The notes beneath the pieces are model-generated. The model worked only from the letters and a program-made list of their open reading frames with translations. It had not been told where the DNA came from and made no database searches. DNA of 64,000 nt from Pantanalinema sp. GBBB05 (GTDB lineage Bacteria > Cyanobacteriota > Cyanobacteriia > Leptolyngbyales > Leptolyngbyaceae), in contig VRZD01000021.1 in assembly GCA_016743235.1 (NCBI GenBank), positions 58,906 through 122,905 on the forward strand. Reading direction: 5' to 3'. Positions 1-9,771 of the stretch are shown here, one piece after another; position 1 is the stretch's first letter, and each line of letters starts with the position of its first letter. A program made the position numbers and the translations under genes.

Positions 1-1
1 T

Positions 2-349
2 GCCATCGAGCAACTCCATTACTTTGATGAAACCTTGAATGTTAAATCCCTTGCTCCAGCCTGCCCGACCGATCCGAACGTGGAGGATGAGTTAGGGTAT
101 TACCTGATTCAAATGCCGGATGAATGGGTTCATCAACTCTATGAAGCGGCTGTGAAAGGATTTGATCAAAGTATTTTGCAATTAACTGACCAGATTCCAG
201 CTGACTTAGCGCTCCTGGCAGAAGTACTACAACAGTGGGTAGCTAGTTTCTGCTTTGATAAAGTGGTTAATCTTGTCCAAACATCTGCCCACTTACGTTT
301 GCAGCCTGCCCAAAATCATGGTGCCGACAATCCGACCTCTCCTCCGTAA
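2..349 (+). CDS. C-terminal tail of a hybrid histidine kinase/response regulator (5' end outside window)
   Basis: The reading frame is open from the first base of the window to the stop at 347-349, so this is the 3' end of a gene that starts upstream. About 115 residues remain. They hold no catalytic motif, but they resemble the last ~70 residues of the 1505-aa hybrid kinase at 2848-7365: both have an alpha-helical stretch with a Met-Pro-x-Glu-Trp motif (MPDEW here, MPVEW there), then a run of acidic and Leu/Gln residues and a Phe-Asp-(K/N)-x-V-x-(N/E)-L ending. By that likeness this is the tail that follows the C-terminal receiver domain in cyanobacterial hybrid kinases. It lies 139 bases upstream of another histidine kinase gene on the same strand, so the two may be co-transcribed. 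Confidence 0.6.
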   Translation, partial: AIEQLHYFDETLNVKSLAPACPTDPNVEDELGYYLIQMPDEWVHQLYEAAVKGFDQSILQLTDQIPADLALLAEVLQQWVASFCFDKVVNLVQTSAHLRLQPAQNHGADNPTSPP

Positions 350-488
350 CTAGTTGATGGTCGATCGCCGCGATTTCCACGAAGTTTCCACATTTGTTGC
401 CTATGCTAGAACAACCCTACTTGACGGCTTGAGTTAGATCTTCCAGTACCAGGGGTAAAATTTAATTTAATGGTTTAGCGATGGCTTT

Positions 489-2804
489 ATGAGTACTTCG
501 ACTCCTCGACCGCAAGAACTAGCTCAAGTCACCTCTACCCATGACAATCCACTGTTACCCAATCGCAAAAAAGCCATCAGACTACCCTATTCCAACCAAT
601 TAACTCACTGGTTTAAGTCATTGAGGGTCGGACAGAAAATTGGTTATGGTTATGCCTTATCCCTGGGGATTGCGGCGATCGGGGCAACGGTAGGGGGCAT
701 TCTGGGTAGCCACTATCAGTATCAAGCGTCACTGCTGGAAGAACATGCCCAGGAAGAGATTAGTTTAATCAGCGACTTGCAAACCAGCCTGCTTCAAACC
801 CACGTCCATCAAGTCCGTTTGATGGCAGCGATTCCTCGCCCGGACCAATTTGCCGCAGAGTCTACCCATTTAAGCACCCAAACTCGATTGCTGCAACGGC
901 ATTGGGCAGCTGCCACCGCGTTTGTGCAGCAGGATCTGCCATTTGATGATCCGCATCATCGCCAGCTACCAGAATTGTTGCGTCAATATGACACAACGAT
1001 CGCATTGTACATTCAACAACTTACAGAATTAACCTTGCTGCTAGAACAGGTTCCCCCTGCGGCTACAACGCTAGCGCCACTGCAACAACAACTGCTTCAG
1101 TATTCTCAGCATCGAGCCACGGCTCAAGTCATGGCGATTGCCGATCGGTTAAGTGAAATCTTAGTCGATAGCCGCGAGGAGTACGAAGAGTCAGAGGATC
1201 ATGCCAAGCTAGTAGCTCAACATCAATTACAGATTATCGTTATCAGTACCATTGCCTCGATCGTGATTGCAGCATTTCTAGCCTACTTCACTAGCCGGGC
1301 GATCGCAGCTCCGATCGAAGAGACGACTCAAGTGGCTCAAGCCGTCGCTCAAACAGATAATTTTAATTTACAAGCACCCGTTTCAACCAATGATGAAATT
1401 GGTATGTTAGCGACCTCCTTAAATCAACTGATTCAACGGTTCCAGCAGCTACAGAGTGAACAAAAAGCTAGCGAACAACAACTGCATGATTCCCAGCAAC
1501 TACTCCAGTTGGTGATTGACACTATTCCCCAAACTATTTTTTGGAAGGATCGCCATTCGGTATTTTTAGGCTGTAATCGTAAAATGGCGGAAATAGCAGG
1601 ATTAAAGAATCCAGAAGCTATTGTAGGAAAAACGGATTATGACTTACCTTGGACAACGGCTGAGTCTGATTTTTACCGTGAGTGCGATCGTCGGGTAATG
1701 GACTCTAATATGCCGGAATTAGGCATTGTGGAATCATTGCAAACGGCAACAGGGGAACAACGCTGGCTAGAAACCAATAAAGCGCCGTTGCATGATCGGG
1801 CAGGCAATGTGATGGGGATTCTGGCTACATTTCAAGATATTACAGAGCGCAAAGCTGCTGAATTACAATTGCAGCACCTGAATCAAGAACTGGAGCTCCA
1901 AAGTTTACAACTAAAAGATGCGTTGACGCAATTGAAGACATCCCAATTACAACTGATTCAAACAGAAAAAATGTCTTCTTTAGGGCAACTAGTGGCAGGC
2001 GTTGCCCACGAAATTAATAACCCGGTTAATTTCATTCACGGTAATCTAACGCATGCCAATGAGTATATTCAGGACTTACTCGGCTTAATCGAGCTATATC
2101 AGCGTTACTATCCCCAGCCCCATTCGGAAATTCAGGCAGAAATTGCCGCGATCGATCTGGATTTCCTCACGACAGACTTGTCGAAGCTTCTGCGCTCAAT
2201 GCGGATTGGCACCGATCGCATTCGCGAGATTGTGTTATCGCTCCGGAACTTCTCACGCTTAGATGAATCAGAAGTGAAAGATGTCGATATTCATGAAGGG
2301 ATTGATAGCACTCTCACGATTCTGCACAACCGCCTCAAAGCCAAAGCCGAGCATCCAGAGATTGAAGTGATACGGGAATATGGGCAGTTACCACGGGTGG
2401 AATGCTATGCGGGACAACTGAATCAAGTGTTTATGAATCTGTTAAGTAACGCGATCGATGCCTTAGATGAATGGGCAACTAAGCAACCTTATCAAGATCT
2501 GGTTGCCAACCCTGCTAGAATTTACATTCGCACAGAGCCGCTGAATCAACATTGGATTGTGATCCGTATCGCGGATAATGGCGCTGGTATGACAGAGGCG
2601 GTGCGAGCCAAGCTGTTTGATCCATTTTTCACAACAAAACCGGTTGGTCGTGGCACAGGCTTAGGACTGTCGATCAGCCATCAGATTGTCACCGAAAAGC
2701 ATGGTGGTAAATTGTACTGCCAATCTCAGCTAGGGCAGGGCTCGGAGTTCACGATCGAGTTACCGATTCAGCCGTCAGCCCTCCAAGGATCACAGGCTGG
2801 TTGA
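489..2804 (+). CDS. Membrane sensor histidine kinase (HAMP-PAS-HisKA-HATPase)
   Basis: 771 residues. A cytoplasmic N-tail is followed by a membrane segment at ~52-75, an extracytoplasmic sensor region of ~170 residues with no domain I recognise, and a second membrane segment at ~248-272. Then come a HAMP linker (~270-322), a PAS domain (~338-455, ending DITERK), a coiled coil, and a kinase core with the H-box VAGVAHEINNP. The phosphoacceptor is His507. The ATPase domain has an N-box near SNAIDAL, a G1 box (ADNGAGM) and a G2 box (GRGTGLGLS). It has no receiver domain, so the partner regulator lies elsewhere. The kinase core is closely similar to that of the protein at 59640-61874, which has a different Cache-like sensor; the two are paralogues with swapped inputs. 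The signal sensed is unknown. Confidence 0.9.
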   Translation: MSTSTPRPQELAQVTSTHDNPLLPNRKKAIRLPYSNQLTHWFKSLRVGQKIGYGYALSLGIAAIGATVGGILGSHYQYQASLLEEHAQEEISLISDLQTSLLQTHVHQVRLMAAIPRPDQFAAESTHLSTQTRLLQRHWAAATAFVQQDLPFDDPHHRQLPELLRQYDTTIALYIQQLTELTLLLEQVPPAATTLAPLQQQLLQYSQHRATAQVMAIADRLSEILVDSREEYEESEDHAKLVAQHQLQIIVISTIASIVIAAFLAYFTSRAIAAPIEETTQVAQAVAQTDNFNLQAPVSTNDEIGMLATSLNQLIQRFQQLQSEQKASEQQLHDSQQLLQLVIDTIPQTIFWKDRHSVFLGCNRKMAEIAGLKNPEAIVGKTDYDLPWTTAESDFYRECDRRVMDSNMPELGIVESLQTATGEQRWLETNKAPLHDRAGNVMGILATFQDITERKAAELQLQHLNQELELQSLQLKDALTQLKTSQLQLIQTEKMSSLGQLVAGVAHEINNPVNFIHGNLTHANEYIQDLLGLIELYQRYYPQPHSEIQAEIAAIDLDFLTTDLSKLLRSMRIGTDRIREIVLSLRNFSRLDESEVKDVDIHEGIDSTLTILHNRLKAKAEHPEIEVIREYGQLPRVECYAGQLNQVFMNLLSNAIDALDEWATKQPYQDLVANPARIYIRTEPLNQHWIVIRIADNGAGMTEAVRAKLFDPFFTTKPVGRGTGLGLSISHQIVTEKHGGKLYCQSQLGQGSEFTIELPIQPSALQGSQAG

Positions 2805-2847
2805 TGATAAATTGGGTTAATAATTTGGCACATGCTTTTACCTGATC

Positions 2848-5800
2848 CTAGGGGGCATCTAAATTTTCTAGAGCCGCGTTAGTTAATTCAAACACTTGAT
2901 TAAAGTCAAATTCTCGGATGCGTTCCCGCAGGAATTGCGCCAACGCGGTATGAGCGTCTGGAATCTGCTGAATTAACTGCATGAGTTCTTCAGGCTCTAA
3001 GGCGATCGTGGCGGCTTGAACTAGTTTGATCCATTCCACTGGCATTACCTGCAACGCTTCAGGTGTTACGGTATAGGCAGTCAAGTGGTCACCAGCAATC
3101 CCGGAGTTCAATGGATAGGGTGTGGGATAGACTAGCTCATCTGCATATAGATAACAAACCCCTAAATACTCTGCCATTTTTTCTAATAAGGTTTCAACCT
3201 GAAAGGGCTTGCGAATAAAGTCATTACAGCCCACTGCTAAAATCTTGGCTCGTTGTTCTTCAAAGGCACTAGCGGTTAAGGCAATAATTATGGTTGGCTG
3301 GATATCGGTAGCCTGCATAGCTTCCATTGCCCGAATCTGACGAGTTGCTTCGTAACCATCCAGTTCGGGCATTCGCATATCCATCCAGATCAGATGGGGA
3401 TGCCAACTTTGCCACAGGGCGATCGCTTCATACCCATTCACTACGGTTTGCACATCAAACCCTAACGGCTGTAATAGGCTAGTTAACAGTTTACGGCTAG
3501 GTAAGTTATCCTCAACCACCAAGATGCGATAGGTGGGTTGATTCGGGGCTAGACTAATCACCTGATGATAAACTAGGGAATCTGGTTCAGCTATCGTTTC
3601 AGCCCGGTCAACCTGAACTGTAAATCGGACAGAGGTTCCTTGACCGACTGAGCTATCGATCGTGATATCTCCCCCTAAGAGATAGACATACTGACGACTA
3701 ATGGCTAATCCCAATCCGGTGCCATCCTGGGTTCTCTGCCCCGGATTGGCTTGCACAAACGGGTTAAATAAGCTATCTAGGGCAGTAGCCGGAATGCCAA
3801 TGCCAGTATCATTCACCTCAAACAGTAGCGTATAAGAGGAGAACTCAGTAGCGCCTAAGTCATTCGGGATAGTAGTTAATGGTTTGACATCCAGGGTTAC
3901 CTGCCCCCGGGATGTAAATTTAACAGCGTTACCTAAAACGTTGATTAATATCTGCCGCAGTTTGTTGTCATCAGTTTTGATGTAGCGGGGGACGTTACTC
4001 GATCGCACAAGATTAAGCTGTAACCCTTTAGTTTCTGCCCGCAAGCGAAACATTTCGGTTAAACTATCGAGCAAACAATACAGATCAAACTCAGTTGGCG
4101 TAAAGTTAACCTGTCCAGCTTCAATTTTTGACATTTCCAAAATGTCATTGATCAGATTCAGTAAATGTTCACCACTCCGATTAATAATGCCTAAATCTTC
4201 TCGATGGTGAGCGCTGATCGATGCATCCCGCACCATCAGCTGGCTAAATCCGAGAATGGCATTCAGGGGAGTGCGGAGTTCATGGCTCATATTCGCCAGA
4301 AATACACTTTTGGCTCGATTAGCCGCTTCAGCGGCTTCTTTTGCCAGCCGCAGTTCCGCTGTCCGGGCTTCTACCCGCATCTCTAATTCGGTATTCGCGC
4401 GCCGGAGAGCTGCTTCAGCCGCCTTGCGATCGCTAATGTCGGTATGAGTACCTAACATCCGCAAGGGCTGTCCATCGTTGTCCCAAGCCACAATTTTGCC
4501 TAGTGAGAGAATCCATTTCCAGTTGCCACGGCGGGTCCGTTGGCGGAATTCCACGACATAATCGGAAATTTCGCCATTGACATAGGCGCGGTAGACATTT
4601 GCTACGCTTTCCCGGTCGTCGGGATGCAATCGGTCAATCCATTGAGCATTCGTTTCATCAAAGGTAGCAGGATCGTACTCTAGCATCGTGGCGTATTCCG
4701 GACTGACGACGGCTTCACCTGTTTTGAGGTTCAAGTCATATAACCCCTGATTTGCCGCGACTAAGGCTAGACGTAGCCGCTCTTCGCTATCCCGTAGGGC
4801 AGCTTCAGCTTGTTTCAAGGCACTGATATTGGTTACACCAGACCAAATGAACAGTTCCCCTTCTCGCTCAATTACAATGCCTGAGAGTTGAACTGGAATC
4901 AGGTGTCCATCTTGGTGGATAAATTCTTTTTCATAGGGACCGTAGCGTCCAGTCGTCCGCAACATTTGCAGTTGGACTTGTTCTTCTGCGGCATATTTTT
5001 CGGGGGTAATGTCGAAATAGGTTAGGGTCAGGGTGTCCTCAATGCTGCGACCAATCATGTCAGCAAAAGCAGGATTGACATCGACCAGGCTACCGTCCAT
5101 CTGGCACAATACCAGCCCGATCGGGGCGGTTTCAAACAAAATCCGGCGGTTGGTCTCGCTCTCCTGCCACGCTTGCTGCGATCTGAGTAAATCCTGAGTT
5201 CGCTGCTGCACTCGGATTTCAAGTTCCTCATTTAGTTGATGCAAGGCATCTAGTGTTTGCAATCGTTCGAGTTCTGCAGCGGCTCTAGCGGCAAAGATCC
5301 GCAGGATTGTTTCTGTTTGGTGAGGATTGGCGATCGGGTGTTGGCTGATGACGCAGAGTAAGCCAATCACCTGACCGTTACTATCGTTCAGGGAGATGCC
5401 AAAATAACTCTCAGCATTTAATGTCTGAAGGTCAATATCAGCCGGAAACTGAGCCTGTACCTGCTGTTCACAATAGTAAATTCCATTCGCTAAGGTGACT
5501 TCGCAGGGAGTACTAGAAGTAGTGTAGGTGAAGTTGGGCAGCAGTTCACCATTGGCAAAAAACGCCAGCGTTTCTAGATGGTGCTGGTGTTTTTTGGACA
5601 CAGACACGTAGGAAACCTGCAATGCTCGGGCAATGTGTTGGGCTAAGGCAGGGAAAAACGCCTTACCAGTCACCGATGCTGTACTTTCAACCAATGTTTG
5701 TAGGGTGAGTTGAGCCGATTGGAGTTCTTGCTCTAGCTGGCGGCGATCGGTGACATCGCGCACAATCACCAACACTTCCTGGTCTCCACAAACTGCAATC

Positions 5801-7365
5801 CGCACTTCTTCAGTTCGCAGTTCGTGATCAACATGGATTTCCTGCTCATAGACTTGTAGCTCTCCAGTTTGCAGAGCTTGATGAATATAATTGAGCCGGA
5901 GGTGAGCCAAGTCATGAGGTAAACCTTGGTCATAGATCCCTGCCCCAACTATCTTGGTATCTGCAATCACACGAAACGTGGTTGTGGGAAAGAAGTCTAG
6001 ATAAATGCCATCGCTAGACATCCGCATAATCAAGTCAGGCAGGGCATTAATTAAGGCGCGGTGTTTGCTTTCGCTTTGTCGTAAAGCCTCCTCTGCTTGT
6101 TTGCGTTCTGTAATCTCAAATTGGACTGATAGGTAATGAGTTGGCTTTCCTTCAGCATCTAGAAACGGGACGATCGCGGTATCCAGCCAATATTCTGAGC
6201 CATCCTTGGCTCGGTTTTTCAATTCACCCTGCCAAACCCGACCAGAGGAAATGGTTCTCCATAATGTCGGCAATAATGCTGCTGAGAGTTGCTCGGCATG
6301 GATCAAAAGACCTGCTTGTCCAATCAGTTCTGCTCGGGTATATTTCGAGACCTGACAAAAGCGATCGTTGGCATCAATAATTCTACCTTGGACATCAATC
6401 AGCGCTACGATCGCCGCTTGATCCAAAGCAAATTTGAGATTAGAAAACTCTTGGACTAATCGTTGCTGTTCGCTTTCTGCCTGTTTGCGAGTGCTAATGT
6501 CTTCAACGATCGCCAGATCGGCAATCCGATGACCATCGGCATCCTGCACAGATGACAGCGTCACATTTGCCCAAATGGTAGTACCATCCTGTCGGATATA
6601 GCGCTTTTCCAACGTGAACGAGTCAATTTTGCCTGCCAGCAATTGTTGTTGCAGTTGGCACTGGCGTTTTAAGTCATCAGGATGGGTAATGTGTTGAAAG
6701 CTCAGTTCTAGCAATTCTGCTTCGCTGTAACCCAAAAGTTGACAGAAGGGTTGATTAACCCGGATAAATCGCCCGGATAAGTCAGCCAGGTTGACACCTA
6801 CGGCTGCCTGCTCAAAAATCGTGCGAAATCGGGCTTCACTTTCTCGTAAAGCTCTTTCTAGCCGTTTGCGATCGCGGATTTCCTGCTGGAGGTGGGCTTG
6901 AAGTTGGTGAAATGTGGTTTCAAGTGTGCCCTGGTCTTGATTGGGTTGTAATGGTTGTGACGGTGGCACTAAGGGGTGAGCTAGTTGCCTGGATTTGAGA
7001 TGGAGTGTGATCCTGGTTAACACCTCAGTTGCCTGCCAGGGCTTGATGAGGTAATCGCTTGCCCCCTTTGCTAAAGCAGTACCACGATCGTCCACGGTGG
7101 TTAGTATCATGATCAACGGTACAGATTGAGTCGCAGGCTCCACTTGCAACTGTGAGCAGATCTGCCAGTGGCTCCTCGTCTCTAGTTCGGCATCAAGCAA
7201 AATGAGATCTGGCGCTTTCGCTTGGGCTGCCGCGATCGCTTGCTCTGCAGTCGCGACGATTGTCAGGCTGAAGCCAGCCTCAACCAGAATTTGAGATAGA
7301 ACCTGGATATCGGCAACTTGATCATCCACGATCAGAATCTGATTGGGGCTCAGATACTCAACCAC
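2848..7365 (-). CDS. Giant hybrid sensor kinase (REC-PAS3-GAF-PAS2-HisKA-HATPase-REC)
   Basis: 1505 residues with no membrane segment, so soluble. Domain order: an N-terminal receiver (~9-125, phosphoacceptor Asp58, KPW near its end), three PAS domains (~175-545), a GAF domain (~560-715), a coiled coil, two more PAS/PAC domains (~735-990), and a dimerisation domain with the H-box MSHELRTPLN (His1028). An ATPase domain follows with the G2 box GTGLGLA, then a C-terminal receiver with Asp1329 in MDMRMPELDG, and a ~110-residue helical tail. The receiver at each end suggests that it both takes and passes phosphate in a relay. The PAS and GAF domains could bind light- or redox-sensing cofactors; I see no obvious bilin-binding Cys motif in the GAF. 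It converges with the kinase at 489-2804. The ligand is unknown. Confidence 0.93.
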   Translation of the reverse strand: MVEYLSPNQILIVDDQVADIQVLSQILVEAGFSLTIVATAEQAIAAAQAKAPDLILLDAELETRSHWQICSQLQVEPATQSVPLIMILTTVDDRGTALAKGASDYLIKPWQATEVLTRITLHLKSRQLAHPLVPPSQPLQPNQDQGTLETTFHQLQAHLQQEIRDRKRLERALRESEARFRTIFEQAAVGVNLADLSGRFIRVNQPFCQLLGYSEAELLELSFQHITHPDDLKRQCQLQQQLLAGKIDSFTLEKRYIRQDGTTIWANVTLSSVQDADGHRIADLAIVEDISTRKQAESEQQRLVQEFSNLKFALDQAAIVALIDVQGRIIDANDRFCQVSKYTRAELIGQAGLLIHAEQLSAALLPTLWRTISSGRVWQGELKNRAKDGSEYWLDTAIVPFLDAEGKPTHYLSVQFEITERKQAEEALRQSESKHRALINALPDLIMRMSSDGIYLDFFPTTTFRVIADTKIVGAGIYDQGLPHDLAHLRLNYIHQALQTGELQVYEQEIHVDHELRTEEVRIAVCGDQEVLVIVRDVTDRRQLEQELQSAQLTLQTLVESTASVTGKAFFPALAQHIARALQVSYVSVSKKHQHHLETLAFFANGELLPNFTYTTSSTPCEVTLANGIYYCEQQVQAQFPADIDLQTLNAESYFGISLNDSNGQVIGLLCVISQHPIANPHQTETILRIFAARAAAELERLQTLDALHQLNEELEIRVQQRTQDLLRSQQAWQESETNRRILFETAPIGLVLCQMDGSLVDVNPAFADMIGRSIEDTLTLTYFDITPEKYAAEEQVQLQMLRTTGRYGPYEKEFIHQDGHLIPVQLSGIVIEREGELFIWSGVTNISALKQAEAALRDSEERLRLALVAANQGLYDLNLKTGEAVVSPEYATMLEYDPATFDETNAQWIDRLHPDDRESVANVYRAYVNGEISDYVVEFRQRTRRGNWKWILSLGKIVAWDNDGQPLRMLGTHTDISDRKAAEAALRRANTELEMRVEARTAELRLAKEAAEAANRAKSVFLANMSHELRTPLNAILGFSQLMVRDASISAHHREDLGIINRSGEHLLNLINDILEMSKIEAGQVNFTPTEFDLYCLLDSLTEMFRLRAETKGLQLNLVRSSNVPRYIKTDDNKLRQILINVLGNAVKFTSRGQVTLDVKPLTTIPNDLGATEFSSYTLLFEVNDTGIGIPATALDSLFNPFVQANPGQRTQDGTGLGLAISRQYVYLLGGDITIDSSVGQGTSVRFTVQVDRAETIAEPDSLVYHQVISLAPNQPTYRILVVEDNLPSRKLLTSLLQPLGFDVQTVVNGYEAIALWQSWHPHLIWMDMRMPELDGYEATRQIRAMEAMQATDIQPTIIIALTASAFEEQRAKILAVGCNDFIRKPFQVETLLEKMAEYLGVCYLYADELVYPTPYPLNSGIAGDHLTAYTVTPEALQVMPVEWIKLVQAATIALEPEELMQLIQQIPDAHTALAQFLRERIREFDFNQVFELTNAALENLDAP

Positions 7366-7672
7366 GTTCTCATCTCCCCTTCTGTTTTTCCTCGATTCAA
7401 TACCACAATCACGATGAGAACCGAAGCCAATGGGTTGAGCATTGAGCTTGCTTGATTTGGCAAGCCCGAGTTAAATAGCAGTTTTTTAACTTTAGCAAAG
7501 AAATAATTGTCACTGCAACTTAGATCGTGGTCTTCTCTCTACTAGGGTATGTTATGGCGCTATTGTGCTTCTCTGTAGAGAGTAGGGTTCTCTAGAAACA
7601 CTCTAAGTGTCAAGATTATACTGAGATGGCAGGAAGTTGCTGCGCAGACTCGGAACGATAGCAAGAGGTAAG
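7366..7672. promoter_or_regulatory. Divergent intergenic region between hybrid kinase and mqo-like gene
   Basis: These 307 bases must hold the promoters of both flanking divergent genes. Two inverted repeats are visible: GCTTGC (7446-7451) with GCAAGC (7460-7465), and CTCTCTAC (7535-7542) with GTAGAGAG (7575-7582), 32 bases apart. Either could be an operator or an RNA hairpin. I cannot assign a factor, and I see no clear -35/-10 pair. Confidence 0.3.
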
Positions 7673-9025
7673 ATGACAGGTCAGATGTACGATGTGGTAA
7701 TCATTGGTGGTGGAGTTGCAGGAGCGGCATTGCTATATTCCCTAGCAAAGTTTACCGACTTAAAACAGATTGCGCTGGTAGAAAAATATGCTGGTGTAGC
7801 TACGGTCAATTCTAAAGCGACAAACAATAGCCAAACTATTCACTGCGGCGATATCGAAACCAATTACAGCCTGGAAAAGGCCCTCAAAGTGCGACGATCG
7901 GCACAGATGATTGTTCAATATGCTACTGAACTTCCCACCGCCGTTCGCGATCGCATTATTTATCGCTTTCCTAAAATGGTCTTAGGAGTAGGGCAGGAAG
8001 AATGTGAGTTTTTGCAGCAGCGCTATACCCAGTTCCACCCACATTTTGCTGGGATGCAACTGCTAGAGAAGGCTGAAATCGCTGAGATTGAACCGCAAGT
8101 TGTGAAATTGGCAGATGGCAGCGATCGCCCAGAGGTAATTACAGCAATTGCGATTCAGGGAGAATATACAGCCGTCAACTATGGGTTACTCGCACAGTCA
8201 TTTGTCGAGCAGGCGCAGGCGATGACTGGTAAAACTGTTGACCTGAAACTTGGGCATCCTGTTCAGGCGATCGAGCCGTATGGAGACCATTATCGAGTCG
8301 CCACGCCAGAAGGGACATTGAGCGCTCGGTTTGTGGTGGTGTCTGCTGGGGGACATAGCCTGTTATTTGCGCATCGTATGGGCATTGGGTTGGAATATTC
8401 TTGCTTGCCGATCGCAGGCAACTTCTACTACACGCCGCAAGTGTTGAACGGCAAAGTCTATACGGTACAGAATGATAAATTGCCTTTCGCGGCTATTCAC
8501 GGTGATCCTGATGTGTTGATGCCTGGAAAAACCCGGTTTGGACCTACGGCATTACCGTTACCGTTGCTGGAACGCAATAATTGGCAGACTCTAGTGGATT
8601 ATTTGCAGGTCTTACGGCTCGATCGCCCTGTGCTCGAAGTCATGTGGGATTTGTTTAAAGTGCGGGACATTCGGGATTATATTTTCAAAAATATGGCGTT
8701 TGAAATGCCGTTGGTCAACCGCCGCTTATTTTTGCACGATGCCCGGAAAATTGTGCCGTCGCTGCAATTAGAGGATCTCGAGTTTGCTCAGGGTGTCGGC
8801 GGAGTTCGCCCACAATTAATCGATCGCACACAACGCCGCTTAATTCTGGGTCAGGCAGAAATTGATCCAGGTGGTGGTATTCGGTTCAACATCACTCCAT
8901 CGCCCGGAGCCACTACTTGTCTAGGGAATGCCGAACAGGATATTTTGCGAATTCAGGAGCACTTAGGGTGTCATTTCGATCGCCGCTGGTTTACCGCAGA
9001 ATCGGTAGCTACACCGCTGTCTTAG
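7673..9025 (+). CDS. Malate:quinone oxidoreductase-like FAD enzyme (short type)
   Basis: About 450 residues. The N-terminus is an FAD-binding Rossmann motif (VVIIGGGVAGAALL) followed by VEKY and the segment NSKATNNSQTIHCGDIETNY. That segment is characteristic of the ~450-aa malate:quinone oxidoreductase form known from Helicobacter and Campylobacter, not the ~500-550-aa enterobacterial Mqo. By family it oxidises L-malate to oxaloacetate and passes electrons to quinone at the membrane face. An upstream TTG at 7637 extends the frame, but ATG 7673 is preferred because it lies just after an AGAGGT purine run; ATG 7685 is also possible and lies directly before the Rossmann strand. Related 2-hydroxy-acid oxidoreductases cannot be excluded. 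Confidence 0.75.
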   Translation: MTGQMYDVVIIGGGVAGAALLYSLAKFTDLKQIALVEKYAGVATVNSKATNNSQTIHCGDIETNYSLEKALKVRRSAQMIVQYATELPTAVRDRIIYRFPKMVLGVGQEECEFLQQRYTQFHPHFAGMQLLEKAEIAEIEPQVVKLADGSDRPEVITAIAIQGEYTAVNYGLLAQSFVEQAQAMTGKTVDLKLGHPVQAIEPYGDHYRVATPEGTLSARFVVVSAGGHSLLFAHRMGIGLEYSCLPIAGNFYYTPQVLNGKVYTVQNDKLPFAAIHGDPDVLMPGKTRFGPTALPLPLLERNNWQTLVDYLQVLRLDRPVLEVMWDLFKVRDIRDYIFKNMAFEMPLVNRRLFLHDARKIVPSLQLEDLEFAQGVGGVRPQLIDRTQRRLILGQAEIDPGGGIRFNITPSPGATTCLGNAEQDILRIQEHLGCHFDRRWFTAESVATPLS

Positions 9026-9060
9026 AGAGCCAGGCTTAAAGCCATCTCATTACTCTGGCA

Positions 9061-9095
9061 GGGCAGATTTTGCCAAGCATTGGCAAAGTCTGCCC
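9061..9095. terminator. Strong hairpin, likely bidirectional terminator
   Basis: Arms of 16 bases (9061-9076 and 9080-9095) pair almost perfectly (one G-T wobble) around a 3-base loop. It sits between the 3' ends of two convergent genes (stops at 9025 and 9138). No T-run follows on either strand, as is common for cyanobacterial terminators. Confidence 0.7.
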
Positions 9096-9137
9096 CCGAC
9101 AGCATCTACCGCGATCGTTGTTGTCCTTGGCATCAAG

Positions 9138-9614
9138 TTAATTGGTTTGCTGCCGTCGCCATTCATACTGCTGACGGAACAACTCTCGCTGTCGGTCTTG
9201 TTGCCGTCGCCACTCATCTTGTTGGCGATATAAATCCCGTTGTTGCTGCTGCTGCCGCTGCCACTCATCCTGTTGTTGCCGTAACCGTTCTTGGCGCTGC
9301 TGTTGCTGCTGTCGCCACTCATCCTGTTGTTGAGTAAATTGATCTTGCTGTTGTTGCTGTTGGCGTTGCCAGTTTTCTTGCTGTTGACGAAATTGTTCCT
9401 GCCTTAATTGATCACGTTGTTGGTCTTGTTGGCGCCTCAATTCCTGTTGCCGCTCATAATCCCATTGCTGCTGAATCTCCTTTGGAACTGAATTGGGATC
9501 TTCAATCTGCGCTTGAGGGGCAGCTTGCGCAGGAATAGGAATATAGCCAGCACCGATCATTACCATGATCAGTACTTGCCCTAATCGCCTGACCAAAGAA
9601 TAGTTCTGCATCAC
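9138..9614 (-). CDS. Secreted Gln/Arg-rich low-complexity protein
   Basis: 158 residues. The N-terminus is a signal peptide: basic MMQNYSLVRR, a hydrophobic core, and a likely cleavage site after AQA near residue 31. The rest is low complexity, with imperfect repeats built on RQQ/QQQ and recurring DEWRQQ / DEWQRQ units. It is strongly helical and highly charged and should form a single long alpha-helix or coiled coil in the periplasm or outside the cell. I do not recognise a family. Other frames stay open here because of the CAG/CGG triplet repeats, but only this frame has a start and a signal peptide. It stands alone, with a hairpin after its stop. Confidence 0.7.
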   Translation of the reverse strand: MMQNYSLVRRLGQVLIMVMIGAGYIPIPAQAAPQAQIEDPNSVPKEIQQQWDYERQQELRRQQDQQRDQLRQEQFRQQQENWQRQQQQQQDQFTQQQDEWRQQQQQRQERLRQQQDEWQRQQQQQRDLYRQQDEWRRQQDRQRELFRQQYEWRRQQTN

Positions 9615-9771
9615 ATTCTCTCCTGTGTTACAGGTTTCTTCACCCTAACATTTCACTCACTTTTTGTGACAGAATCGAGTTTTTCTGCTCATGAGAGATT
9701 AAACTTTTGTTCTAATCAGATGCTGTTGACCCAAACTCAACCTAATTACAATTAGAAGAGAGGTAAATCTC

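Noticed and set aside
9050..9337. Ser/Gly-rich and Ala/Val-rich open frames on both strands
   Set aside because: They are other-frame readings of the CAG/CGG-rich triplet repeats of the Gln/Arg-rich gene; no start context or family.
9200..9450. CRISPR-like regular short repeats
   Set aside because: The repeats are imperfect coding triplet repeats with no fixed spacer-repeat pattern and no cas genes nearby.
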